A stretch of 32,075 nt of DNA, taken from GCA-020343675 sp964462945 (GTDB taxonomy: Bacteria; Planctomycetota; Phycisphaerae; Sedimentisphaerales; Anaerobacaceae). The stretch covers positions 1 to 32,075 of the forward strand of contig CAYWZW010000063.1 of the NCBI GenBank assembly GCA_964462945.1, in the 5' to 3' direction. The notes beneath the pieces are model-generated. The model worked only from the letters and a program-made list of their open reading frames with translations. It had not been told where the DNA came from and did no database searches. Made by a program: the position numbers and the translations under genes. This document shows positions 12,403 to 19,280 of this stretch, piece after piece (the first letter of the stretch is position 1; each line of letters starts with the position of its first letter).

Positions 12403-14037
12403 CTATGGTTTGCCTCGGTGTGCAAAAGGAGACTTGAGCGTCTTTGTGGAGCCGTCCTTGTAGGCGATTCCAACAGTCCCGTCGGCGTCGATAGTGATCG
12501 TCTGCCACTCGCCTTTGACGGCATCGAGGTTCTCGACGAGCTTTGTCCTCAGATACTCGCCCGGTCCCGCGATCCTGGCCCAGAACAGCTCAAGCTGCTC
12601 TTCGAATTGATACTCCTGCGTTTCATACGTATCCCCCTCGTCGGACCAGCCGCCGAGATGAAACCATATGTGCGATGGGCTCAGTTGCTCTCGGGCCTCC
12701 GGCGTCACAAGAACCCGGTCGGCGCCGCACCAGGGCCGCTCGATGTTCTCAGGAGCTAACACGGCCATGACCACATCTGAGTCGAACACCTTGCCATCAC
12801 CGGTTTGTGCGGTAATCCTTATGGACTGGACGGCTACAAGCACTTCGGACCACAGCCAGCCCCTGCCGAGCTCTTTGCCGAACTTGGCCTCGATCTTGTC
12901 CACTGTAGGCAGCTTGGCCCAGTTGTAGCCATCGTATGCCCTGGAGATACTGACCGGCACGAAGGGCTCGTCGAATTTGCCCAGGGCCGCCAACAAATGA
13001 ACGTTCGCCGAGCAGTTTTCATCTTCTTTCTCGAGCGTGTGACTGATCCGGTAGCACCTGGACAAGGGAAAGTCCTTGGGCTTGATCACCTCTATCGGCT
13101 CTGGCGTGTCGCCGCTGAGTGTGCCTACTTCAAAGGTCGGCTCGGCCTCGGGCAGTTTTATGCCCAGCTCTGCTGCACGCAGGTACTGCTCGTAGGGCAA
13201 TTGATGCTTGCCTCGTTTCTGAATGAAACGATATGCCTCTATTTCAATTGCGGCCTTGAGCGTTTTGAGGGCCTTGTTCTCTATCAGTTGTGTTCGGGCC
13301 GGCAGCATCATCCGAATGCCCGTTGGCTCGCCGGTCATATCCACTAAGAAATACAGGTTCTCACTCAGTGGCTGGTAGGTGAACTTCACCACCTGGCCGT
13401 GGAAATTGACCAGGGCGTGATCGCCGCAGTAATGGTCTCGCCACTCACGGTGCCAGTGGCCAAGACCATTTGCCTCCCGGACCTCGATCCTGCAGCCAAG
13501 CTCAGGAGGGTGCGCTGCTCTATTGGAAGTAAATCGCTCCTGTGGGCAGCTTTTTCCATCCACTGTGACCTTGACCCCGCTAAAGACCGCGTGTCTGTGC
13601 ACTTTCGACAGCTCCCAGGGCTCATCTGCAAATGTAAGTACCGTGCCGTTACCGACATCGTCCGCTCTTTCCAGCGTTATTGGTTTTCCAGTCCAGCCGT
13701 CCTTGCTAATGGCGATCTTCTTTTTGTTCGAGCAGATGGTTACCTTCCGCGGCGCCAGGCAGAAAATGCCTACGCCCGCCGGGTCCTCTGCCTCCTCCAT
13801 CGCCTGGTCCCAGTCCGAATCCCCAAGATCCAGCAGCCTGGCAAAATCCTTGATCCCGCATCCGTTGTCTTGGACCGTAACCAGACCATCCTTGTTGGCG
13901 ATGGTCACTTCGGTTGCGCCGGCCCGCCGCGAGTTTTGCAGGATTTCGATAATTCGGCCATCCAGTGTGCCCGTGAACAATCTACTGGCTTTTGTCAGCA
14001 ATTTCTCACTGACTTTGGCTTGTATTACGGTTTCCAT
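12403..14037 (-). CDS. GHKL (Hsp90/MutL/histidine-kinase-type) ATPase (544 aa)
   Basis: The N-terminal 200 residues carry the GHKL ATP-binding motifs: the N-box EILQNSRRAGA (N35), the G1 box QDNGCGI (D57, G59, G61) and the G2 box GVGIFCLAPR (G88, G90). Residues 200-544 match nothing I recognise. They include a transducer-like stretch around 215-290, as in Hsp90 and MutL, and a C-terminal acidic region. The start at 14037 has a GGAGG ribosome-binding site; the longer frame to 14145 runs through a terminator hairpin. Stand-alone GHKL ATPases occur in bacterial immunity loci and on plasmids, so a defence or chaperone-like role is possible but unproven. It is the largest gene of the island. Confidence 0.85.
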   Translation of the reverse strand: METVIQAKVSEKLLTKASRLFTGTLDGRIIEILQNSRRAGATEVTIANKDGLVTVQDNGCGIKDFARLLDLGDSDWDQAMEEAEDPAGVGIFCLAPRKVTICSNKKKIAISKDGWTGKPITLERADDVGNGTVLTFADEPWELSKVHRHAVFSGVKVTVDGKSCPQERFTSNRAAHPPELGCRIEVREANGLGHWHREWRDHYCGDHALVNFHGQVVKFTYQPLSENLYFLVDMTGEPTGIRMMLPARTQLIENKALKTLKAAIEIEAYRFIQKRGKHQLPYEQYLRAAELGIKLPEAEPTFEVGTLSGDTPEPIEVIKPKDFPLSRCYRISHTLEKEDENCSANVHLLAALGKFDEPFVPVSISRAYDGYNWAKLPTVDKIEAKFGKELGRGWLWSEVLVAVQSIRITAQTGDGKVFDSDVVMAVLAPENIERPWCGADRVLVTPEAREQLSPSHIWFHLGGWSDEGDTYETQEYQFEEQLELFWARIAGPGEYLRTKLVENLDAVKGEWQTITIDADGTVGIAYKDGSTKTLKSPFAHRGKP

Positions 14038-14122
14038 TTTAATGCCTCCAAAGTAGACTCTTGATGGCACCTCCTGCGCGCGGGATGTGTCATCAGGGTT
14101 GTGTGTCTTGTGCGCGCGCAAG

Positions 14123-14152
14123 AAAAAAGCCCTCGGAACAACCAAGGGCTTT
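14123..14152 (-). terminator. rho-independent terminator after the 88-aa gene
   Basis: A perfect AAAGCCCT (14126-14133) and AGGGCTTT (14145-14152) stem, extended by CGG/CC pairing towards the loop, with a TTTTTT run on the minus strand at 14128-14123. It separates the 88-aa gene from the ATPase gene. Confidence 0.88.
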
Positions 14153-14317
14153 CAAATGGCCTTCTATACGGTGCTTCTACTCAGAGTCTGGCCAAGATCT
14201 GAGTAAGGCGGGAAAGAATACTCCTATAGCTTTGTACTCATACTCATACCTCAAGGTAAAAGGGTCGAACTGTTTGTTTTCACAATCTTGAAATCCAGGT
14301 GGGGCTTGTAGAGCTCA

Positions 14318-14584
14318 TTACGAGCCCATTGCAGGGCTTTCGTCTTGTTCAGGCTGTTTGTGTTCCATCAGGTATTCAAATGCCTTCTGAAGGGCTAATA
14401 TGGCCTTGGGAAGGTCGTTCAAGCTAAGGCTGTTGGTTCCATTCCACTGGCCGGTCTTGTCTTTGTACCTGACTTCAATCACTACTTTGGGCAGGAGGAT
14501 AGATCTGCCGTTCTTCTCAATGGTGTTCCTGAAAACAGAGGCTCTGACAGCTCCAACCTTGAAGGTGGTTTCCGGTTTTCCCAT
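14318..14584 (-). CDS. small mobile-element protein (88 aa)
   Basis: The start at 14584 (MGKPETTFKVGAVRASVF) follows AAGGAATAAGCGGAAA; the longer frame to 14647 would cross the palindromic promoter region. The product has a beta-rich first half (VGAVRASVFRN, VVIEVRYKDKTGQW) and a helix (DLPKAILALQKAFEYLM). The pattern (K/R)VGAVRA.(V/I)(F/W)...Y.....W.....S...(D)LP....A...A is one I recall from small plasmid and phage proteins; it may bind nucleic acid, but that is a guess. It is the first gene of the minus-strand island array. Confidence 0.75.
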   Translation of the reverse strand: MGKPETTFKVGAVRASVFRNTIEKNGRSILLPKVVIEVRYKDKTGQWNGTNSLSLNDLPKAILALQKAFEYLMEHKQPEQDESPAMGS

Positions 14585-14603
14585 TTTCCGCTTATTCCTT
14601 ATC

Positions 14604-14645
14604 GATTGGATATTACCAATCAGTACGATCGTACAAGGTGATAGC
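14604..14645 (-). promoter_or_regulatory. promoter/operator region with two palindromes
   Basis: GATTGG-ATATTA-CCAATC (14604-14621) and the 12-bp perfect palindrome GTACGATCGTAC (14623-14634) lie back to back upstream of the 88-aa gene. On the minus strand a possible -35 (TTGTAC) and -10 (TAATAT) with a 15-base spacer overlap them. This would suit a repressor acting on the first island promoter. No repressor gene is identified in the window. Confidence 0.55.
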
Positions 14646-14662
14646 ACTTTATAAATCTTTTG

Positions 14663-14776
14663 GCTGATGCTGATGAATTCAAGGCCGTGAGAAGGCGCTC
14701 AAAAAGCGACCTTTTAGGGAAGCGATTCTTTGGCAAGACCTTCTCAGAGGCCGCTGATCAAACAATCAGCATCAGC
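14663..14776. repeat. long imperfect inverted repeat
   Basis: GCTGATGCTGAT (14663-14674) is repeated in perfect inverse as ATCAGCATCAGC (14765-14776). Inside these arms, GGCC-x-TGAGAAGG is mirrored by CCTTCTCA-xx-GGCC. The whole 114-base stretch could fold into one branched hairpin as RNA or single-stranded DNA. It lies in a gene-free stretch between the island promoter and the plus-strand recombinase gene. Confidence 0.6.
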
Positions 14777-14842
14777 AGCAAAATGCCGTCGGGGAAATGG
14801 TGTAGCTGCGGCATCAAGCAGCAGGGTAGGAGGGTGAAAAGA

Positions 14843-14963
14843 GTTGAAGAACAGATCAGAATTGGACAATGCGAAAGACCAGTGTGAGATGCCGGCGAGT
14901 AAGAAGGATGTTTGCTGTGTTCTTGGCCATTTGAGGGTATTCCGGGTTTTTCGGTCTGGAAGA
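14843..14963. repeat. diverged direct repeat, copy A
   Basis: The core 14882-14963 matches 15192-15273 at roughly 64 of 82 positions by eye. Nearly all the differences are transitions. Weaker similarity extends back to GTTGAAGAAC at 14843. Confidence 0.6.
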
Positions 14964-15151
14964 AGCGAATCTCATAAGCGACAGACAGGAGTCTGCAAGG
15001 CACAATTTGGCGTGCCGATAGAGGGCATCGTCATCTTAGATGATTCTGCGAAATGTGGCTTCTGCGATAAATGGCTTCCGATCATTTCCGCTACCTGCAA
15101 ATTCCCCTCGCATCGTCGCTCCATGGCGATGAAGATCTGACACGGGGAACC

Positions 15152-15274
15152 ATTGAAGAACTGATGCGAACTAAGCGGCATAAGAAAGGCAGTATGAGAT
15201 ACCGACAAGTAAGAAGGATGCTTGCTGCATTTTCAGCCATTTCAAGGTATTCCAGGTTTTTCAAGCCGGAACAG
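15152..15274. repeat. diverged direct repeat, copy B
   Basis: Partner of copy A, offset by 310 bases. In this copy one frame stays open through the repeat (peptide MRYRQVRRMLAAFSAISRYSRFF), whereas copy A has a stop in the same frame. Both may be remnants of a small duplicated gene. Confidence 0.6.
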
Positions 15275-15544
15275 GCCAAATTCAGAAGGCAATTGAATCC
15301 AACATTTTAAGGCTACTTTGTTTTTCCTGACAGTGCTTCTTAGTGACATGAGCTTCTGTTCGGATCGAAAGCAGCTTTTGATGTTTGGGTGTCTTTGCTT
15401 TCAATAGTCATTAAGCTTTTGAAGTTTATAAACCTTTCTGCTCTTCATGGACTTGGTTCTTTGCTGCATTCCATCACGATTACTGTGTGGCCCGGCCATT
15501 GCAGAATCCGATACATTTATTAACCCTGCTGATTTCACATTAGG

Positions 15545-16261
15545 ATGCAAATGGACCAATATGATTCTCCTCACCCAGAAACCCCGAGCCGAAAAAGCAA
15601 ATGCTCCCAAAGGTATGAACGCTTTGGCGAGATCATCCGCTATCTGACGCTTGAGGAGCTTCAGAATTTCTTCGACAGCATTGACAATTACAGCCATAAG
15701 CTGATGTTTGAGATTATTTATGAACTTGGTTGTCGGGTCGGTGAATTCGTCAGGATTCAGGTAAAGCACATAAACTTCAGTCGCAGCACAGTCTTTTTTC
15801 CCGCGGAGAATACAAAAACAAGACATGCCAGAATCAGCTATCTGCCAAGAGGCTTAACCAATGAAATAAAGAGCATGCTCAAGCAAAGAGGGGTGGTCAC
15901 CAAGCGTGATGATAAGATCAGACAAACCGAAGCATACCTGTTCCATCCTGGAAAAAGGTGGAATAAGCCTTATACAGAGAATCGCATCAGGCAGATATTT
16001 CAGCATTATATCACCAAAGCCGGATTGCAGCAGGTCTATGGCAAAGATTCTATTGGAAGAAACTTGAGAATGTTCACGGTTCACAGCTTAAGGCACAGTC
16101 ACCTCATGACATATGTTGTTGATCGGAAGGTTCCGTTGCCGATCGTGCAAAAGCAGGTAGGGCATCGAAGCCTGAAGACGACGTCGGTCTATTTGTCACC
16201 TTCAACTGAGAAGATGGCTCAAGCCTACAGACAAGCACGTCTCAGCGTGGAGGCTGGCTAA
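15545..16261 (+). CDS. tyrosine recombinase with catalytic domain only (238 aa)
   Basis: This site-specific recombinase retains the full catalytic set: R64 in GCRVGE, K91 in NTKTRHARISYLP, H180 and R183 in HSLRHSH, H207 in VGHRS, and nucleophile Y216 in VYLSP. It begins almost directly with the catalytic domain (RYLTLEELQNFF at residue 32), lacking the SAM-like core-binding domain of phage integrases. FimB/FimE-type DNA invertases have a similar minimal layout. The start could be the ATG at 15545 or the in-frame ATG at 15551, which is better spaced from TTAGG. It is the only long plus-strand gene of the region and converges on the integrase gene, with 196 featureless bases between them. Confidence 0.85.
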   Translation: MQMDQYDSPHPETPSRKSKCSQRYERFGEIIRYLTLEELQNFFDSIDNYSHKLMFEIIYELGCRVGEFVRIQVKHINFSRSTVFFPAENTKTRHARISYLPRGLTNEIKSMLKQRGVVTKRDDKIRQTEAYLFHPGKRWNKPYTENRIRQIFQHYITKAGLQQVYGKDSIGRNLRMFTVHSLRHSHLMTYVVDRKVPLPIVQKQVGHRSLKTTSVYLSPSTEKMAQAYRQARLSVEAG

Positions 16262-16457
16262 TGGTGGTTTCTGTTTTAGCAGCCAAGCGGAGGCTCTGCT
16301 CTGTTCATTTTTTGGTGTTCTTGCTTCTCCATTGGTGTCTCGTCCCCCTTGTTTTTGACCAGAAAACGGCGATTTTTGCGCATCGTATTCAATGTACGCT
16401 CTCAATCTGCTCAATGTCACCCCGGCTTGGCGGCGTAACGCATTGACCGCAAGACAT

Positions 16458-17690
16458 TTACGTCAGGCGGCCTTTTTTGCCCAGAGGGCCAAAATCACTA
16501 CTGCAACACTTTTGCAACAGATTTTGACATAACCCGTGGGCGGTTGCCTCCCTTGCGCGATCGACCAGATCGTCGCGAACACGAAGATAGTAGCGATGTG
16601 TTGTCGCGAAATTCGCATGGCCGGCAAGCCGCATTATCTCGAACTTCCTCAGGCCTTCTTTGAACCAGTTGCAGATCGCAGTTCTTCGAAGATCGTGGAA
16701 CTGACCTTCCTTGACACCGGCCCTACGCAATATCTTACGAAAATCCGGACTGAAATTGGCGACCACCTTTGATCGGGAATCTGAATACGTCCATTTGCCC
16801 TTGGCACGAAGTTCATTTTGGATGTAATCGTACCTGGCGGGCGGCACAAACACATACGGATGGCCCTCAGGCTGTCTGCCCTGGTGATCCGCCAGCAGTT
16901 GCTTAAGCATATCGGTCAGAGGCAACGTCCTGCGATCCGTGTCCTTGATGCGCCACTCCCACGTCTCGGCCGTGTTCGCTTTCGGGGAGACCTTGATCGT
17001 CTGCTCTGCAAAATCGATATCCCCCCATGTACAGTTCAGGAGTTCTCCTCGCCGCAGAGCCGTCGCAAGGGCAACGATAATCAACAAGTTCCACCTCGGA
17101 CGCCTTTGCTCATTGGATTTCTTGGTAATCTCCAAAGCGGCTTTCAGGATGCGTTCACATTCAGCGTCGCTGTAGATATTGATCTCGTTCTCAGGATATT
17201 TTGGCCTCTTGAGGTATCTCAGTGGATTCTCCTCAAGCTGCTTACGTTCAACGGCGGTTTCAAAAAGCCTCTTGATCTCAGTGAGCTTCTTAGCCACCGT
17301 CGCGGGGCTGTTACCCTTGTCCAGGCAGCGTTGACGATAGTACTCCGCGTCGTTTAGAGAGACTCGCCCGTAATCGATGTCGCCAACGACCCTGATGAAA
17401 TCTTCCATTGCTGATCGATATCCCGTGCGGGTACTTTCCCGAATCTGATCACCGGTTTTCGTCAAGCTATCCTCCACAAAATCCCTGAACTTCATCGAAT
17501 CAGGACTCATGACGCCCATTGTCAACCTGCGTTCAAACTGCGCCCGTTGACGTTCTGCCTTGCGGCGATCTGCATGACCCAAGGACTTCTGCCTTCTCCT
17601 ACCCTGCTCGTCTGTGTAGAGCAGGTAGTACGTGAATCTCCTGCCATCGTATGATGGTCTTTCCCATAGCCTTACCAGCTGTTTAACCAT
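16458..17690 (-). CDS. int: phage-type tyrosine integrase of the element (410 aa)
   Basis: A full-length integrase: an N-terminal arm-binding-like region (residues 1-60), a SAM-like core-binding domain (66-160), and a catalytic domain with R213 in ALRRGEL, H332 and R335 in FHDLRRT, H358 in AGHAN and nucleophile Y367 in THRYYLR. The start at 17690 has a perfect AAAGGAGGTCAATC ribosome-binding site. An excisionase-like gene lies immediately upstream on the same strand, the usual arrangement for an integrative element. It probably drives insertion and excision of the island to its left. The attachment site could not be located by eye. Confidence 0.92.
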   Translation of the reverse strand: MVKQLVRLWERPSYDGRRFTYYLLYTDEQGRRRQKSLGHADRRKAERQRAQFERRLTMGVMSPDSMKFRDFVEDSLTKTGDQIRESTRTGYRSAMEDFIRVVGDIDYGRVSLNDAEYYRQRCLDKGNSPATVAKKLTEIKRLFETAVERKQLEENPLRYLKRPKYPENEINIYSDAECERILKAALEITKKSNEQRRPRWNLLIIVALATALRRGELLNCTWGDIDFAEQTIKVSPKANTAETWEWRIKDTDRRTLPLTDMLKQLLADHQGRQPEGHPYVFVPPARYDYIQNELRAKGKWTYSDSRSKVVANFSPDFRKILRRAGVKEGQFHDLRRTAICNWFKEGLRKFEIMRLAGHANFATTHRYYLRVRDDLVDRAREATAHGLCQNLLQKCCSSDFGPLGKKGRLT

Positions 17691-17774
17691 GATTGACCTC
17701 CTTTCTGAAGCTGGCTTAGGCCCAGGTTAATCCGCGGGCCATTATAGCCAGACATCAGGCCGATGCCATACAAA

Positions 17775-18050
17775 TCAGTTATTATAGGTTGTTTCCTTCT
17801 CGATCCATCTGCGAATAGCCTGAGTGGGGTATAGAACCTTGTTGCAAATGCGTATCCGAGGTAGATCCCTGTACCGTTTGAGGTGTTCGATGACATTATG
17901 ATGGTCTCTTGAGTTGCTGATCTCGGCTATTCGCAGAAACAGGGCGAGTTCGTCCTCCGTTAGTAATTCCGGACAAAGTGCAAAGCCTCCATTGCCGTCG
18001 GGCATTGCGGTGGCTATTGCTCGCATTGTGTGTTGATACTGGTCAATCAT
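17775..18050 (-). CDS. excisionase-like / helix-turn-helix protein (91 aa)
   Basis: Residues 30-91 (TEDELALFLRIAEIS, then HLKRYRDLPRIRICNKVLYPTQAIRRWIEKET) have the layout of winged-helix excisionase or MerR-like DNA-binding domains, in which a wing-like basic stretch is followed by Y/WRRWIE at the end. The start is taken as the ATG at 18050, with GGGG upstream. The longer frame to 18140 begins with TTG and has no usable site. Its position directly upstream of the integrase suggests that it controls excision direction. No terminator is visible between the two genes. Confidence 0.65.
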   Translation of the reverse strand: MIDQYQHTMRAIATAMPDGNGGFALCPELLTEDELALFLRIAEISNSRDHHNVIEHLKRYRDLPRIRICNKVLYPTQAIRRWIEKETTYNN

Positions 18051-18430
18051 GAGTTTGTGCCCCGTTGACTGTGTGATAACGACGACTCGCAAAGGTAAGG
18101 TGAATATTGCCGTCCAAAACGTCCGACATACCCGGGACAACCTCCGGCGTCGTATCGTTTGAGCCGTCTTCGGATGCTCTGGGCATTTCGGACAGTAGAA
18201 TCGGCAACTTTTCTAACTTGTCCAGGCGAGATCGACCTTTGGCGATGGCGCGGTCGAACGAGGAGCTAATACCAGCAGAGCGGAGATTCGGAGCGGCGCG
18301 TCAGGCGACTTTTTCGAGGGACTGGGAGCTTCGTCGCTGCCAAAAGAAGACGCAGGTAGGGGAAGCATCGGAGCCGACTTAGACAACTGGGAGATTGAAG
18401 TGGAGAAGCCCTCCGAAGGCATACTGTGCA
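18051..18430. other. 380-base stretch between excisionase gene and transposase remnant
   Basis: I can support no gene here. It must hold the promoter of the excisionase-integrase unit, but I cannot place -10 and -35 boxes with confidence. Short plus-strand frames are present, but none resembles a known protein or the missing N-terminus of the transposase. Confidence 0.5.
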
Positions 18431-19023
18431 ACGCGGGCTACGAGGACGTCTATTGCCCGCACGATCATCGAAAACGGCGGCGATTACATCTTCTCGCTTC
18501 AAGGGCAACCAAAGCACGATGCATGAGGAGGTGAACTGGTGGCTGGATCAGGCGATCTTTGGGCTGTTGCGGGAAGTCCGGTTGGATAGGGATCGGCAGG
18601 TCAATAAGAACCACGGTCGTCTGGAGACCAGGCAGTTCTGGTGTACCGAGCAGGTCGAGTGGTTTGCCGACCGGGATCAATGGGCCGGCTTGAGCAGTTT
18701 GATCGCCGTGGACGGACGTCCGAATCGAGAAAGAGCGACGGTATTTTATCAGCAGTCTCAAGGGCGTCGATGCCAAGCGCTTCGGTGGGCTGATTCGCAG
18801 CAATTGGCAGATCGAGAATGGTCTGCCTTGGTCTTTGGACGTGAGTTTCAGTGAGGACGCCAGCCCGATACGCAACGGTTATGCCGCCGCGAATTTCTCC
18901 CGGCTGCGACGGATCGCGTTGAACTTGCTCAAGCGGGAGACCACGGAAAAGGTAGGCATCAAGGCCAAGCGGCTGCGGGCAGGCTGGGACGAAGACTATC
19001 TGCTCAAGGTGCTTACCGGCTGA
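18430..19023 (+). pseudogene. decayed ISAs1-family transposase (C-terminal half)
   Basis: Pieces of one ISAs1-type DDE transposase run in order on the plus strand but in different frames: IARTIIENGGDYIFSL, then KGNQSTMHEEVNWWLDQA after a frameshift near 18498, then RIEKERRYFISSLKGVDAK after another near 18725. The typical family end follows: RSNWQIENGLPWSLDVSFSE, RLRRIALNLLKRE, IKAKRLRAGWDEDYLLKVL. The N-terminal half is missing and no terminal inverted repeats were found. It is therefore inactive. It lies between the integrase region and the alpha-glucan cluster, and 19024-19280 after it shows nothing recognisable. Confidence 0.85.
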
Positions 19024-19280
19024 CTTTGCGTTTGCCCTGCTGGCCGATCAGGGCGAGGATCTTCAGTCGTTCTCTAACAAGTCGGTTTCGCCGGCCCCCC
19101 CACCCGTTCCATGGGCCACCGATCAAGCAGAACTCACCGGCCAGAACTGACGATACCAAAGAGAATGAATCATTTCATGCAGCCCTACCGAAAGGACACG
19201 ATAGTTTCTAAGCGTGCTGGCGAGACGGCGCGAAACCTTAACCTGAATGGGTTAAATGAAGAGGAGTAGACGCGCAGGAC

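Larger units (their letters stand above)
14585..15544. other. 960-base gene-poor region
   Basis: I see no convincing gene here. The region holds the palindromic promoter (14604-14645), the long inverted repeat (14663-14776) and the two direct-repeat copies (14843-14963 and 15152-15274). Short frames through the repeats have no good ribosome-binding sites. Bases 15310-15544 before the recombinase gene are AT-richer and show nothing recognisable. Confidence 0.6.

Noticed and set aside
12805..14064. Long plus-strand frames opposite the GHKL ATPase
   Set aside because: The ATPase motifs on the minus strand are unambiguous, and the opposite frames have low-complexity, antisense-type composition.
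14663..15274. CRISPR array or tandem-repeat locus
   Set aside because: Only two diverged direct-repeat copies and one inverted repeat are present; there are no regular spacers and no cas genes.
15401..15826. 141-aa minus-strand frame
   Set aside because: It is largely antisense to the tyrosine recombinase, which has full catalytic motifs; no ribosome-binding site.
19230..19280. Terminator for malQ (TTAACC and GGTTAA arms)
   Set aside because: The stem is short and AT-rich with no T-run; not convincing.
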